Of a stretch of 64,000 nucleotides of DNA, positions 50,666 through 59,013 are shown one piece after another; position 1 is the stretch's first letter; every line of letters starts with the position of its first letter. The stretch is taken from the NCBI RefSeq assembly GCF_001507435.1, contig NZ_LMWH01000237.1, forward strand, positions 27,691-91,690, read 5' to 3'. The position numbers and the translations under genes are program-made. This DNA comes from Streptomyces sp. NRRL F-5122. GTDB lineage: Bacteria > Actinomycetota > Actinomycetes > Streptomycetales > Streptomycetaceae. The notes under the pieces were generated by a model. The model was given only the letters and a program-made list of their open reading frames with translations, searched no databases and was not told the origin of the DNA.

Positions 50666-51505
50666 TCACCCCTTGACGGCCCCGCCCAACGCGAATCCGC
50701 TGCCGAGGCGCCGTGCGACGAGCACGTACAACAGGATCACCGGCGTCGAGTAGATGACGGAGAACGCTGCCAGTTGGCCGTACGCCACCATTCCCCGGTT
50801 GCCGAAGAACTCGTTGATGCTCACCGACGCCGGCATCTGGTCCGGGGTCAGCAGCAGCATGAAGGGCACGAAGAAGTTGCCCCACATCATCACGAACGAG
50901 AACACCGTCACCACCGCCACCCCCGGACCCATCAGCGGCAGTACGACCCGCACGAGCGACTGCATCGGCGACGCGCCGTCCGTCCACGCCGCCTCCTCCA
51001 ACTCCTTCGGCACTCCGTCCATGAAGTTCTTCATCAGCCAGATGGCGAACGGCAGTTGTGAGGCGGCGAAGAACAGGATCGTGCCCTGCATCGTGTCGAT
51101 CAGATCGACCTGCACGAACAACGCGTAGACCGGCACCATGATCGCCGTGATCGGCAGGCTGGTCGCGAACAGGATCGTCAGCAGGAACGGCCGGTTCAGC
51201 CGGGACCTGAAGCGCGACAGCGGGTACGCGGCGAGGGCCGCGCACACCACGGTCAGCAGCGTCCCCCCGCCGCACAGGATCAGGCTGTTGAGCAGCGGTG
51301 TGAAGGTGATGTCGGGTTTGAGGACGGCGTCGAAGTTGTCCAGGGTGAGGCCGTCCGGGGCCTTCACCCGCAGGTCCGCCTGCGGGTCCACCGAGGAGAG
51401 GATCACCCAAACGAGGGGCAGCGCGAACGCGGTGGCCGCCACCAGCAGACCGGTGTCGGCCGCCAGACGGCGCCCCGTACGGCGGGACGCGAGCGTGGAC
51501 GCCAC
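50666..51505 (-). CDS. Carbohydrate ABC transporter permease (MalG type)
   Basis: 279 residues, six membrane helices. Start GTG. The EAA loop, contacting the ATPase, is VPKELEEAAWTDGASPMQSLVRVVLPLMGPGVAV, typical of MalG-like subunits. N-terminal LVAATAFALPLVWVILSSVDP is the first helix. It is the last gene of an operon: binding protein, MalF-type and MalG-type. No ATPase gene is present, so the shared MsiK-type ATPase is likely used, as for other Streptomyces sugar transporters. Confidence 0.92.
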   Translation of the reverse strand: MASTLASRRTGRRLAADTGLLVAATAFALPLVWVILSSVDPQADLRVKAPDGLTLDNFDAVLKPDITFTPLLNSLILCGGGTLLTVVCAALAAYPLSRFRSRLNRPFLLTILFATSLPITAIMVPVYALFVQVDLIDTMQGTILFFAASQLPFAIWLMKNFMDGVPKELEEAAWTDGASPMQSLVRVVLPLMGPGVAVVTVFSFVMMWGNFFVPFMLLLTPDQMPASVSINEFFGNRGMVAYGQLAAFSVIYSTPVILLYVLVARRLGSGFALGGAVKG

Positions 51506-51506
51506 C

Positions 51507-52373
51507 TCACACCTCCGTTCGCAGCAGTCGCATGTACATGACCGAGAACACCGAACCGACGAGCAGCAGCAGCAGCGCCACCGCCGTTCCGTACCCGATC
51601 ATGCTGTTCTGGAAGGCCTGTTCGTACATGAAAAGGGGGAGGGTCTGGCTCTTGTTGCCGGGCCCGCCCCTCGTCATCACCCAGATCAGCCCGAAGACCG
51701 AGAGCGTCTGGAGCGTGTTCAGCATCAGGTTCGTGCCGATGGACCGGCGGATCATCGGCAGCGTGATGTGCCACAGCCGGCTGGGTCCGCCCGCGCCGTC
51801 CACCTCGGCCGCCTCCGTGATCTCCTTCGGGATCTCGTTCAGGGCCGCCGAGTAGACCAGCATGGAGAACGCCGTCCCCCGCCAGACGTTCGCGAACGAG
51901 ACGGCCAGGATCGGCAGGGTGTAGAGCCAGTTCTGGGACGGGAGGTGCAGCGCGTCGAGGATCGCGTTCAGGGTGCCCTCCTTGCGGAAGAAGGCGTAGA
52001 GCAGAAAGCCCGCCACCACCTCCGGAAGCACCCAGGCCGTGATCACGACCCCGCCCGTCAGAGTGCGCACCGGCTTCGAGGCCCGTTGCATAAGCGCCGC
52101 CAGGGCGAGCCCCAGTGTGTTCTGGCCGACCAGTGAGGACACCACGGTGAAGACGAGCGTCAGCCAGACGGCGTTGAGGAAGGCCTCGTCCCCGAACGCC
52201 GTACGGAAGTTGGCGAAGCCGACGAAGGACGAGTGCGCCTGGCCCGTGAGTTGCAGGTCCGTGAAGGCGATGTACGCGCAGTAGGCGATCGGGCCCGCCA
52301 GGAAGAGCAGCAGCAGGACCACGGCGGGGGCCACCGGCAGCGCACGGGCCAGGGAACGGCGCGGATCGCTCAC
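51507..52373 (-). CDS. Carbohydrate ABC transporter permease (MalF type)
   Basis: 288 residues, six membrane helices (PVAPAVVLLLLFLAGPIAYCAYIAF, ALLLLVGSVFSVMYMRLL). The EAA loop is IPKEITEAAEVDGAGGPSRLWHITLPMIRRSIGTN. Start GTG; its first codon overlaps the binding-protein stop by 4 nt. It pairs with the MalG-type permease 1 nt downstream. Same operon, same unknown sugar. Confidence 0.92.
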   Translation of the reverse strand: MSDPRRSLARALPVAPAVVLLLLFLAGPIAYCAYIAFTDLQLTGQAHSSFVGFANFRTAFGDEAFLNAVWLTLVFTVVSSLVGQNTLGLALAALMQRASKPVRTLTGGVVITAWVLPEVVAGFLLYAFFRKEGTLNAILDALHLPSQNWLYTLPILAVSFANVWRGTAFSMLVYSAALNEIPKEITEAAEVDGAGGPSRLWHITLPMIRRSIGTNLMLNTLQTLSVFGLIWVMTRGGPGNKSQTLPLFMYEQAFQNSMIGYGTAVALLLLLVGSVFSVMYMRLLRTEV

Positions 52374-53764
52374 TTCTGTACCACTTGGTTGTCGGTCGCC
52401 GCCTTGAGCGCCTCGTCGTAGTCGCTCGCCGCCTTGTCCACCGAGGCGTCACCCGTCGTCACGCTCTCCATGGCCTCCTGGATCGCGGTGGACACCTTCG
52501 GGTACGCCGGATAGGCCGGGCGGTAGTGGGTGCTGCTCACCAGGTCCGTGAAGAACTTGATCCCGGGCTGCGCCTTCACGTACGCGGGGTCGGACGCCAC
52601 GTCCCTGCGGACCGCGATGCCGGAGTTGGCGATGTACCACTTCTGCGCGTTGGCCTTGGTCTGCATCGTCTGGATGAACTTGAAGGCCAGGTCCGGGTTG
52701 CCCGCCTTGGCGGGGATCGACCAGGTCCAGCCGCCGGACATGCTCACCTTGCCGGGGGCCTGGCCGTGCTGGGTGGGCATGTACGCAAGGCCCAGCTCCT
52801 TCGACCACTCGGGCCATTCGTGGCCGCTGCCCTGCAGCCAGTCCTGGGGGAGCCAGGAGCCGTCGAGGTCGATGGCGAGCTTGCCCTTGGGAAGCAGCTC
52901 ACCGCGCACGATCGTCTGGATGTTGGGGTCGAGGGCCTGGGAGACGTCCGTGCCCAGTTTCTCCTGGTAGACGGTGTGGACGAATCCGAGGGCGTCCTTG
53001 AAGCCCTGGCCGCCGGCGACCCACTTCTTGCTCGCCTTGTCGTACAGGGGATCCGACGTGCCGTCGCCCGTCCCGTACAGGAGCATCTCGAAGCCCTGCA
53101 TCGTGGCGGCCTCACCGGCGGGCTTGCCGGTGTAGACGTTGAGGGGGGTGACGCCGGGGACCTTCTCCTTGACCGTGCGGGCGGCGGCGAGGACGTCGTC
53201 CCAGGTCTTCGGCTGCCAGTCGGTGGGCAGTCCGGCCTTCTCGAAGATGCCCTTGTCGAACCAGAGCCCACGGGTGTCGGTGCCGTCCGGGACTCCGTAC
53301 GTCTTCCCGTCCTCGGCCTTGGCCGCGGCCTTGGCCGTGTCGATGAACTGGTCCCAGTCCTTCCACTTGGCGAGGTAGGGGTCGAGGGGTTTGAGGTAGC
53401 CGCTGGTGATGTCCGAGTTGATGAGGAAGGTGTCCTCGTAGACGAGATCGGGAGCCGTCTTCGGGGAGCGCAGCATCTGCTGGAGCTTGGTGTAGTACTC
53501 CGAGTCGGGGGCCTTGATGGGGACGAGCTCGACCTTCTTGCCGGGGTTCTCCTTCTCGAACTGCTTCTTGATGCCGGCGAGATAGTCGTCCATCACATGG
53601 ATCGAGTTGTCCGTCGACTGTTTGAAGGAGATCTTCACCGTGTCCGGGTCGCTGCCGGACCCGCCGCCGCACGCCGTGAGCGTGGGAGCGGCGAGGGAGA
53701 CGGCGAGGAGTGCAGTGAGTACGGAAGTGGAACGGAAGCGGGCGGCGGTGGGGCGCACGGGCAC
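52370..53764 (-). CDS. Extracellular sugar-binding lipoprotein
   Basis: 464 residues. Start GTG with AGGAGG. The signal peptide ends in a lipobox LTAC (residues ~29-32) followed by GGGSG. Mature family features: DDYLAGIKKQFEKENPGKKVELVPI, APDLVYEDTFLINSDIT, GVPDGTDTRGLWFDKGIFEKAGL and GGWTWSIPAKAGNPDLAFKFIQ, with aromatic residues likely to stack sugar rings. It heads the operon with the two permeases. Substrate not determinable; the DasR-like site upstream would suggest amino-sugar or related control. Confidence 0.93.
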   Translation of the reverse strand: MPVRPTAARFRSTSVLTALLAVSLAAPTLTACGGGSGSDPDTVKISFKQSTDNSIHVMDDYLAGIKKQFEKENPGKKVELVPIKAPDSEYYTKLQQMLRSPKTAPDLVYEDTFLINSDITSGYLKPLDPYLAKWKDWDQFIDTAKAAAKAEDGKTYGVPDGTDTRGLWFDKGIFEKAGLPTDWQPKTWDDVLAAARTVKEKVPGVTPLNVYTGKPAGEAATMQGFEMLLYGTGDGTSDPLYDKASKKWVAGGQGFKDALGFVHTVYQEKLGTDVSQALDPNIQTIVRGELLPKGKLAIDLDGSWLPQDWLQGSGHEWPEWSKELGLAYMPTQHGQAPGKVSMSGGWTWSIPAKAGNPDLAFKFIQTMQTKANAQKWYIANSGIAVRRDVASDPAYVKAQPGIKFFTDLVSSTHYRPAYPAYPKVSTAIQEAMESVTTGDASVDKAASDYDEALKAATDNQVVQK

Positions 53765-53812
53765 GACCTCCTACTGGCCTACATCGTTGTCGGCCGGGAC
53801 GACTGCCGTGTG

Positions 53813-53842
53813 AAGGTAAGAGGAGTGGTCTAGTCAGGTCAA
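53813..53842 (-). promoter_or_regulatory. Promoter of the sugar ABC operon with a DasR-like site
   Basis: On the minus strand TTGACC (53842-53837), an 18-nt spacer and TACCTT (53818-53813). In the spacer lies AGTGGTCTAG (53824-53833), an exact match for one half of the DasR dre consensus; the other half is degenerate. The operon start is 49 nt downstream. Confidence 0.5.
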
Positions 53843-53933
53843 TGAGTGTGCGAGGGATACTTCGCCCATGACCTGCGCTCCGGTTGCGGCGGCACCCCGC
53901 GGCGCCCGTGCCGCACTTCGAACTCCCCTTCCC

Positions 53934-54626
53934 CTAACGGGACTTCTCGGCCTCCCGCACCCATCGGTAGACCAACTCGGGCCGCCCCACCTGACCGTAG
54001 AGCGGACTGCGTCCGGCGCGCCCCGCCTCCACGAGGTGTTCGAGATACCGGCGGGCCGTGATCCGTGAGATCCCCACGCTCTCGGCGACCCCCGCGGCGG
54101 TGAGTCCCTCCTCACGCTCCCGCAACACGCTCGTCACCCGCTCCAGCGTCGGAGCGCTCAGCCCCTTGGGCAGCGCCGCCGGCCCCGGCGCCCGCAGCGT
54201 CGCCAGGGCCCGGTCCACCTCGTCCTGCCCGCTCGCCTCGCCCGCCGCCTCACGGAACTCCGCGTAGCGCACAAGACGGTCCCGCAGCGTTGCGAAAGTG
54301 AACGGCTTCAGCACGTACTGGACCACCCCCAGCGAGACCCCTTCACGCACCACGGCCAGATCGCGTGCCGACGTGACGGCTATGACGTCCGCCTGGTATC
54401 CGGCGGCCCGCAGCGAGCGCGCCAGCTGCAGTCCGTGCACATCCGGCAGATGCAGGTCGAGCAGCAGCAGATCCACCCGCGTACGGTCGAGCAGTCGCCG
54501 TGCCTCCGCGCCCGTGTGCGCGGTGCCGACCGTCGTGAAGCCCGGGACCCGGCCGACGTACATGATGTGCGCGTCGGCGGCCACCGGGTCGTCCTCGACG
54601 ACCAGGACGCGGATCGGCTCGGTCAT
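53934..54626 (-). CDS. Response regulator, CitB/DcuR type
   Basis: 230 residues. The receiver has acidic residues near the start (VVEDDP), Asp in LLLLDLHLPD and Lys in YVLKPF. The output is a C-terminal HTH (GLTAAGVAESVGISRITARRYLEHLVEAG) typical of the CitB/DcuR family. The gene is downstream of the CitA/DcuS-type kinase and overlaps it (ATGA). The predicted target is the divergent symporter gene at 56486. Confidence 0.92.
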   Translation of the reverse strand: MTEPIRVLVVEDDPVAADAHIMYVGRVPGFTTVGTAHTGAEARRLLDRTRVDLLLLDLHLPDVHGLQLARSLRAAGYQADVIAVTSARDLAVVREGVSLGVVQYVLKPFTFATLRDRLVRYAEFREAAGEASGQDEVDRALATLRAPGPAALPKGLSAPTLERVTSVLREREEGLTAAGVAESVGISRITARRYLEHLVEAGRAGRSPLYGQVGRPELVYRWVREAEKSR

Positions 54627-56281
54627 ACGACACCTCCTGACAGGGCGGCTCCGGCCTCCGGCACCGCCGGAGCGTGCACCCTCACCGTGGGCAGGGGCAC
54701 CCGCACCGCGAACTCGGCCCCGCCTGCGTCCGCCTGCGACACGGTCAGTGTGCCCTCGTGCCGGCGGACGGTCTGACGGACCAGGGCAAGGCCCAGCCCA
54801 CGGCCGCCGGAGGCGGTCGCGGGCTTGGTCGACCAGCCGCGCTCGAACACCGCCTCCGTGTGCGACGGATCCACGCCTGCTCCCGTGTCGCAGACGCGCA
54901 GGACCAGGCCGGAGTCGTCGGTGCACGCCGTCACGGTGACCCGGGCGCCCGTCGTGCCCTGAGCGGCGTCCATGGCGTTGTCGATCAGGTTGCCGAGGAT
55001 CGTCACCAGATCCCGGGCGGGGAGGGACGGCGGCAGCAGACCGTCGTCGATCCGGCTGTCGTCCGACACCACCAGTTCCACACCCCGCTCGTTGGCCTGC
55101 GCCGCCTTGCCCAGCAGCAGGGCCGCGAGGACCGGTTCGTTCACGGCTGCGACGACCTGGTCCGTCAGGGCCTGGGCCAGTTCCAGCTCGGCCGTGGCGA
55201 AGTCGACGGCCTCGTCGGCGCGGCCCAGCTCGATCAGCGAGACGACGGCGTGCAGCCGGTTCGCCGCCTCGTGCGCCTGGGAGCGCAGCGCCTGGGTGAA
55301 GCCGCGCTCCGAGTCCAGTTCGCCCGTCAGGGACTGGAGTTCGGTGACATCGCGCAGGGTGACCACCGTGCCGCGCCGCTCGCCGCCGGAGACCGGGGAG
55401 GTGTTCACGACCAGGACACGGGTGGCGGTCAGATGGACCTCGTCCACCCGGGGCTCGGAGGACAGCAGCGCCCCCGTCAGCTGGGCCGGCAGACCCAGCT
55501 CCGCCACCGAGCGGCCCACCACCTCGCCGCTCACCCCGAGCAGTTCCCGGCCGCCGTCGTTGATCAGCGCCACCCGGAACCGGCCGTCCAGCATCAGCAG
55601 GCCCTCGCGCACGGCGTGCAGTGCCGCCTGGTGGTAGTCGTGCATCCGGCTCAACTCGGTCGCGTTCATGCCGTGGGTGGAGCGGCGCAGCCGCGCGTTG
55701 ATCACATAGGTGCCGATCGCGCCCAGCGCGAGGGCGCCGCCCGCGACACCGAGCAGGGTCGTCACCTGTTCCTGGACCCGTGCCGTGACCGTGTCGACCT
55801 TGATCCCGGCGCTCACCAGGCCGACGATCCGGCCGTCGTCGTGGACGGGCGTGACGGCGCGCACCGAAGGCCCCAGCGTGCCGGTGTAGGTCTCGGTGAA
55901 CGACTCGCCCGCCAGCGCGCGGGCCGTGTGGCCGAGGAAGTGCTCGCCGATCCTCGCGGGATCCCGGTGCGTCCAGCGGATCCCGCGCGGGTTCATGATC
56001 GTGACGAAGTCGACGCCGGTGTGCTGCTGAACCTCGGTCGCGAACGGCTGGAGCGTGCTCGTCGGGTCGGGGGTGCGGATCGCCGCGCGGACGGACGGGG
56101 CGTCCGCGACCGAGCGGGCCACGGCCATCGCCTGGCGGCCGGCCGCGTCCTGGGCCTGGCCGCGGTCGCTGAGGTAGGTGAAGGTGGCGTACCCCGCGAC
56201 GAGGACCGCGATCAGCACGGCCTGCATCGCGAAGAGCTGGCCGGCGAGGCTGCGGGGGCTCGGGAGGGTGGGGACGCGCAT
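54623..56281 (-). CDS. Sensor histidine kinase, CitA/DcuS type
   Basis: 552 residues. Two membrane helices at ~14-36 and ~175-198 bracket an extracellular PAS-like domain (residues ~40-170, IMNPRGIRWTHRDPARIGEHFLGH, the CitA-type ligand-binding core). A cytoplasmic PAS follows, then a DHp with HEAANRLHAVVSLIELG, the unusual box of the citrate-family kinases, an N box ILGNLIDNAMDA and G boxes CDTGAGVDP and GRGLGLALV. It senses dicarboxylate or citrate-like carboxylates. Divergent from the symporter gene. Confidence 0.94.
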   Translation of the reverse strand: MRVPTLPSPRSLAGQLFAMQAVLIAVLVAGYATFTYLSDRGQAQDAAGRQAMAVARSVADAPSVRAAIRTPDPTSTLQPFATEVQQHTGVDFVTIMNPRGIRWTHRDPARIGEHFLGHTARALAGESFTETYTGTLGPSVRAVTPVHDDGRIVGLVSAGIKVDTVTARVQEQVTTLLGVAGGALALGAIGTYVINARLRRSTHGMNATELSRMHDYHQAALHAVREGLLMLDGRFRVALINDGGRELLGVSGEVVGRSVAELGLPAQLTGALLSSEPRVDEVHLTATRVLVVNTSPVSGGERRGTVVTLRDVTELQSLTGELDSERGFTQALRSQAHEAANRLHAVVSLIELGRADEAVDFATAELELAQALTDQVVAAVNEPVLAALLLGKAAQANERGVELVVSDDSRIDDGLLPPSLPARDLVTILGNLIDNAMDAAQGTTGARVTVTACTDDSGLVLRVCDTGAGVDPSHTEAVFERGWSTKPATASGGRGLGLALVRQTVRRHEGTLTVSQADAGGAEFAVRVPLPTVRVHAPAVPEAGAALSGGVV

Positions 56282-56485
56282 GCGTTCAGTCTGCCTTGCG
56301 GCTTCGGCTCTCCATATAAGCGTGAACTAAATGAACGGAAGGATGACCGTCCTCACAGGGCGGGAGATAGTCACCGCATCGCCGGGGAGCACGCCGCCTC
56401 CCGGTCAGCGGGAGCACATCTCCCGTTTCCCCCGGACGTGAGCCGCACGCCGGAAGATCCGACGACGTCGTCGAGGAGGGCAGCC
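56282..56485. promoter_or_regulatory. Divergent promoter region between the kinase and the symporter
   Basis: A 204-nt gap without genes. It should hold the regulator's binding sites and both promoters. It contains a lower-GC stretch near 56310-56345 (CCATATAAGCGTGAACTAAATG) that may be the promoter core. No strong palindrome seen. Confidence 0.45.
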
Positions 56486-57868
56486 GTGGCCAGCACACCC
56501 CCAACGGCATCCGCCGCGCCCAAGGTCAAGCGGGACCGCACCCACTATCTCTACATCGCGGTGATCGTCGCGGTGGCACTGGGCATAGCCGTGGGCCTCA
56601 TCTGGCCCGATGCCGCGGTCGAGCTCAAGCCCCTCGGTACGGGCTTCGTGAACCTGATCAAGATGATGATCTCGCCGATCATCTTCTGCACGATCGTGCT
56701 GGGCATCGGCTCGGTGCGCAAGGCCGCCAAGGTCGGCGCCGTAGGCGGTTTCGCGCTCGGCTACTTCCTGGTGATGTCCCTGGTCGCACTCGCCATCGGC
56801 CTGGTCGTCGGCAACATCCTGCACCCCGGTGAGGGTCTGCACCTGACGAACGCGATCAAGGACGCGGGTCACGCCCAGGTGTCGGCGGACGCACTGCCGC
56901 CGGTCGACTTCGTGCTCTCGATCATCCCCGTCACCTTCGTCTCCGCCTTCACCGAGGGCCAGGTCCTGCAGACCCTCCTCATCGCGCTCCTCACCGGATT
57001 CGCCCTTCAGGCGATGGGACAGGTCGGCGTTCCGGTGCTGCGCGGCATCGAGCACATCCAGCGGCTCGTCTTCCGCATCCTCGCCATGGTCATGTGGGCC
57101 GCCCCGATCGGTGCGTTCGGCGCGATCGCCGCGGTCGTCGGTTCGGCCGGTCTGGACGCGCTCAAGAGCCTCGCCGTGCTGATGCTCGGCTTCTACATCA
57201 CCTGTGTGCTGTTCGTCTTCGTCGTGCTCGGCGCGCTGCTGCGCATCGTCGCGGGCCTGAACGTGTTCACGCTCCTGAAGTACCTGGGCCGTGAGTTCCT
57301 GCTGATCCTGTCCACGTCCTCCTCCGAGTCCGCGCTGCCGCGGCTCATCGCGAAGATGGAGCACCTGGGCGTCAGCAAGCCGGTCGTCGGCATCACCGTC
57401 CCGACCGGCTACTCCTTCAACCTCGACGGCACCATGATCTACATGACCATGGCGTCGCTCTACATCGCCGACGCCCTGGGCACACCGCTGTCGGTCGGCG
57501 AGCAGATCCCGCTGCTGCTCTTCCTGCTCCTCGCCTCCAAGGGCGCGGCGGGCGTCAGCGGCGCCGGCCTCGCCACCCTGGCCGGAGGCCTGCAGTCCCA
57601 CAAGCCCGCGCTGGTCGACGGCGTCGGCCTGGTCGTCGGCATCGACCGCTTCATGAGCGAGGCCCGCGCCCTGACGAACTTCGCGGGCAACGCCGTGGCC
57701 ACCGTTCTGATCGGCACCTGGACGAAGGAGATCGACAAGGAGCGCGTCCAGGAGGTGCTGGCCGGCCGGCTGCCCTTCGACGAGCGGACGCTGCTCGACG
57801 AGAACGAGTCGGCCACTCCCGCCGAGCCCTCCGGGGACGGCGGCGAGAGGGAGCTGGCCAAGGCGTAG
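56486..57868 (+). CDS. dctA: Dicarboxylate:cation symporter (DctA family)
   Basis: 460 residues. Start GTG with GAGGAGGG 5 nt upstream. DAACS-family features: FVNLIKMMISPIIFCTIVLGIGSV, the reentrant-loop LILSTSSSESALPRLIAKMEHLGV, TVPTGYSFNLDGTMIYM, and LASKGAAGVSGAGLATLA. Eight hydrophobic helices. It imports succinate, fumarate or malate with H+ or Na+. It is divergent from its sensor pair. C-terminal ~30 residues are acidic. Assignment is firm at family level. Confidence 0.95.
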   Translation: MASTPPTASAAPKVKRDRTHYLYIAVIVAVALGIAVGLIWPDAAVELKPLGTGFVNLIKMMISPIIFCTIVLGIGSVRKAAKVGAVGGFALGYFLVMSLVALAIGLVVGNILHPGEGLHLTNAIKDAGHAQVSADALPPVDFVLSIIPVTFVSAFTEGQVLQTLLIALLTGFALQAMGQVGVPVLRGIEHIQRLVFRILAMVMWAAPIGAFGAIAAVVGSAGLDALKSLAVLMLGFYITCVLFVFVVLGALLRIVAGLNVFTLLKYLGREFLLILSTSSSESALPRLIAKMEHLGVSKPVVGITVPTGYSFNLDGTMIYMTMASLYIADALGTPLSVGEQIPLLLFLLLASKGAAGVSGAGLATLAGGLQSHKPALVDGVGLVVGIDRFMSEARALTNFAGNAVATVLIGTWTKEIDKERVQEVLAGRLPFDERTLLDENESATPAEPSGDGGERELAKA

Positions 57869-58220
57869 GCCGCTCCGCCGGGGCGGCGGGGCCACGCGGC
57901 CCCACGCCCTCCGGCGGTGCGATGCGCACCTGATCGCCGGGCGCCCGGCCCTGCCTGAACCCGGGCCGGGCGCCCGGGACCACAGAAAGACCGCCGAGCG
58001 GCCGTGCCTCCCCCCGTGGGTCCGGCCGCTCGGTCCTGCCCGGGTCCGCCCGCCCGGTGCTCCGGCGGGCGTCACCCTCGACGCCCCGCGAGCGCTGCCG
58101 AACGGAACCCGCTGACCTGCCGCGGAACCTCGTGCCCCGCTCCTACGTCTCGTAGGGCATGCACTACCGTGCCGTGCCGTACAGACCCGGCACGGCACCA
58201 TCCGCGGGAGGCACGGGGGT
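57869..58220. other. 352-nt gene-free region with two hairpins
   Basis: After dctA come a 15-bp hairpin (57937-57977) and a second 11-bp hairpin (57994-58033), then about 185 nt of ordinary sequence leading to the DUF2127 gene (RBS GGGAGGCACGGGGGT). No gene frames. The first hairpin is a good terminator. Confidence 0.6.
57937..57977 (+). terminator. Terminator of dctA
   Basis: CCGGGCGCCCGGCCC / GGGCCGGGCGCCCGG with an 11-nt loop, 68 nt after the dctA stop. Confidence 0.82.
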
Positions 58221-58991
58221 ATGAAGATCGACTGGGACCGGCGGACCTGCGCACGCCGGGGGCATGTGACCTACGCGCCGGAGGACCCCCGGCTTCGGGT
58301 GCGGCTGCGCGCCGACAGCGCGCTGGGCGAGGTGTGGCGATGCCTGCGCTGCGGCGACTTCGTCCTCGGTGAGCCGCACGGCTCGGGGCCCGCGGCCGAG
58401 GCGCCGCTCGTGCCGCGCGGCAAGGTGCTGCGCGACCTGTTCATCCTGCGCTTCCTCGCCGCCGAACGGGCCGTGCGCGGTGTGTTCATCGTCCTGGTGG
58501 CGGTCGCCGTGTGGAGGTTCAGCAACAGCCAGGACGCGGTACGGCGACTCTTCAACGAGTACCTGGACGTCCTCCGCCCCGTCTTCCGGCACTTCCACCA
58601 CGACCTCGACCACTCGCCCGTGGTCGGCACCATCCAGAAGACCTTCGGCTACCGGCACTCCACGCTCCTCCTGGTCGCCGCGCTGCTGCTGGCGTACGCG
58701 CTGGTGGAGCTCGTCGAGGCGGTCGGGCTCTGGTACGCCAAGCGCTGGGCGGAGTATCTGACGGTCGTCGCCACGGCGGCGTTCCTTCCGCTGGAGATCT
58801 ACGAGCTCACGGAGCACGTCAGCGCGTTGAAGATCGCCACCCTGGTGCTGAACATCCTCGCGGTCCTCTACATCGCCATCGCCAAGCGGCTGTTCGGGCT
58901 GCGCGGCGGACGCAGGGCGTTCGACGAGGAGCGGCGGAGCGCATCGCTGCTGGAGGTCGAGGAGTCGGCGGGGCTGGCGGGCGCACGGTAG
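58221..58991 (+). CDS. DUF2127 membrane protein with N-terminal CxxC domain
   Basis: 256 residues. The N-terminal ~65 residues hold C-x4-H (CARRGH) and WRCLRCGDFV, resembling a zinc-ribbon. Then the DUF2127 core: membrane helices RGVFIVLVAVAVWRFS, LLLVAALLLAYALVELVEAVGLW, LTVVATAAFLPLEIYELTEH and ALKIATLVLNILAVLYIAI. It ends in a basic/acidic cytosolic tail. The metal-ligand N-terminus joined to a membrane domain is unusual. Start ATG has GGAGGCACGGGGG upstream. Function unknown. Confidence 0.82.
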   Translation: MKIDWDRRTCARRGHVTYAPEDPRLRVRLRADSALGEVWRCLRCGDFVLGEPHGSGPAAEAPLVPRGKVLRDLFILRFLAAERAVRGVFIVLVAVAVWRFSNSQDAVRRLFNEYLDVLRPVFRHFHHDLDHSPVVGTIQKTFGYRHSTLLLVAALLLAYALVELVEAVGLWYAKRWAEYLTVVATAAFLPLEIYELTEHVSALKIATLVLNILAVLYIAIAKRLFGLRGGRRAFDEERRSASLLEVEESAGLAGAR

Positions 58992-59013
58992 GTCCCCGGA
59001 CCTCGCGAACTCC

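Noticed and set aside
54674..56485. A long plus-strand frame ahead of dctA, antisense to the CitA-type kinase
   Set aside because: The translation before the GTG at 56486 is Arg/Gln-rich nonsense; the symporter start has its own ribosome site.
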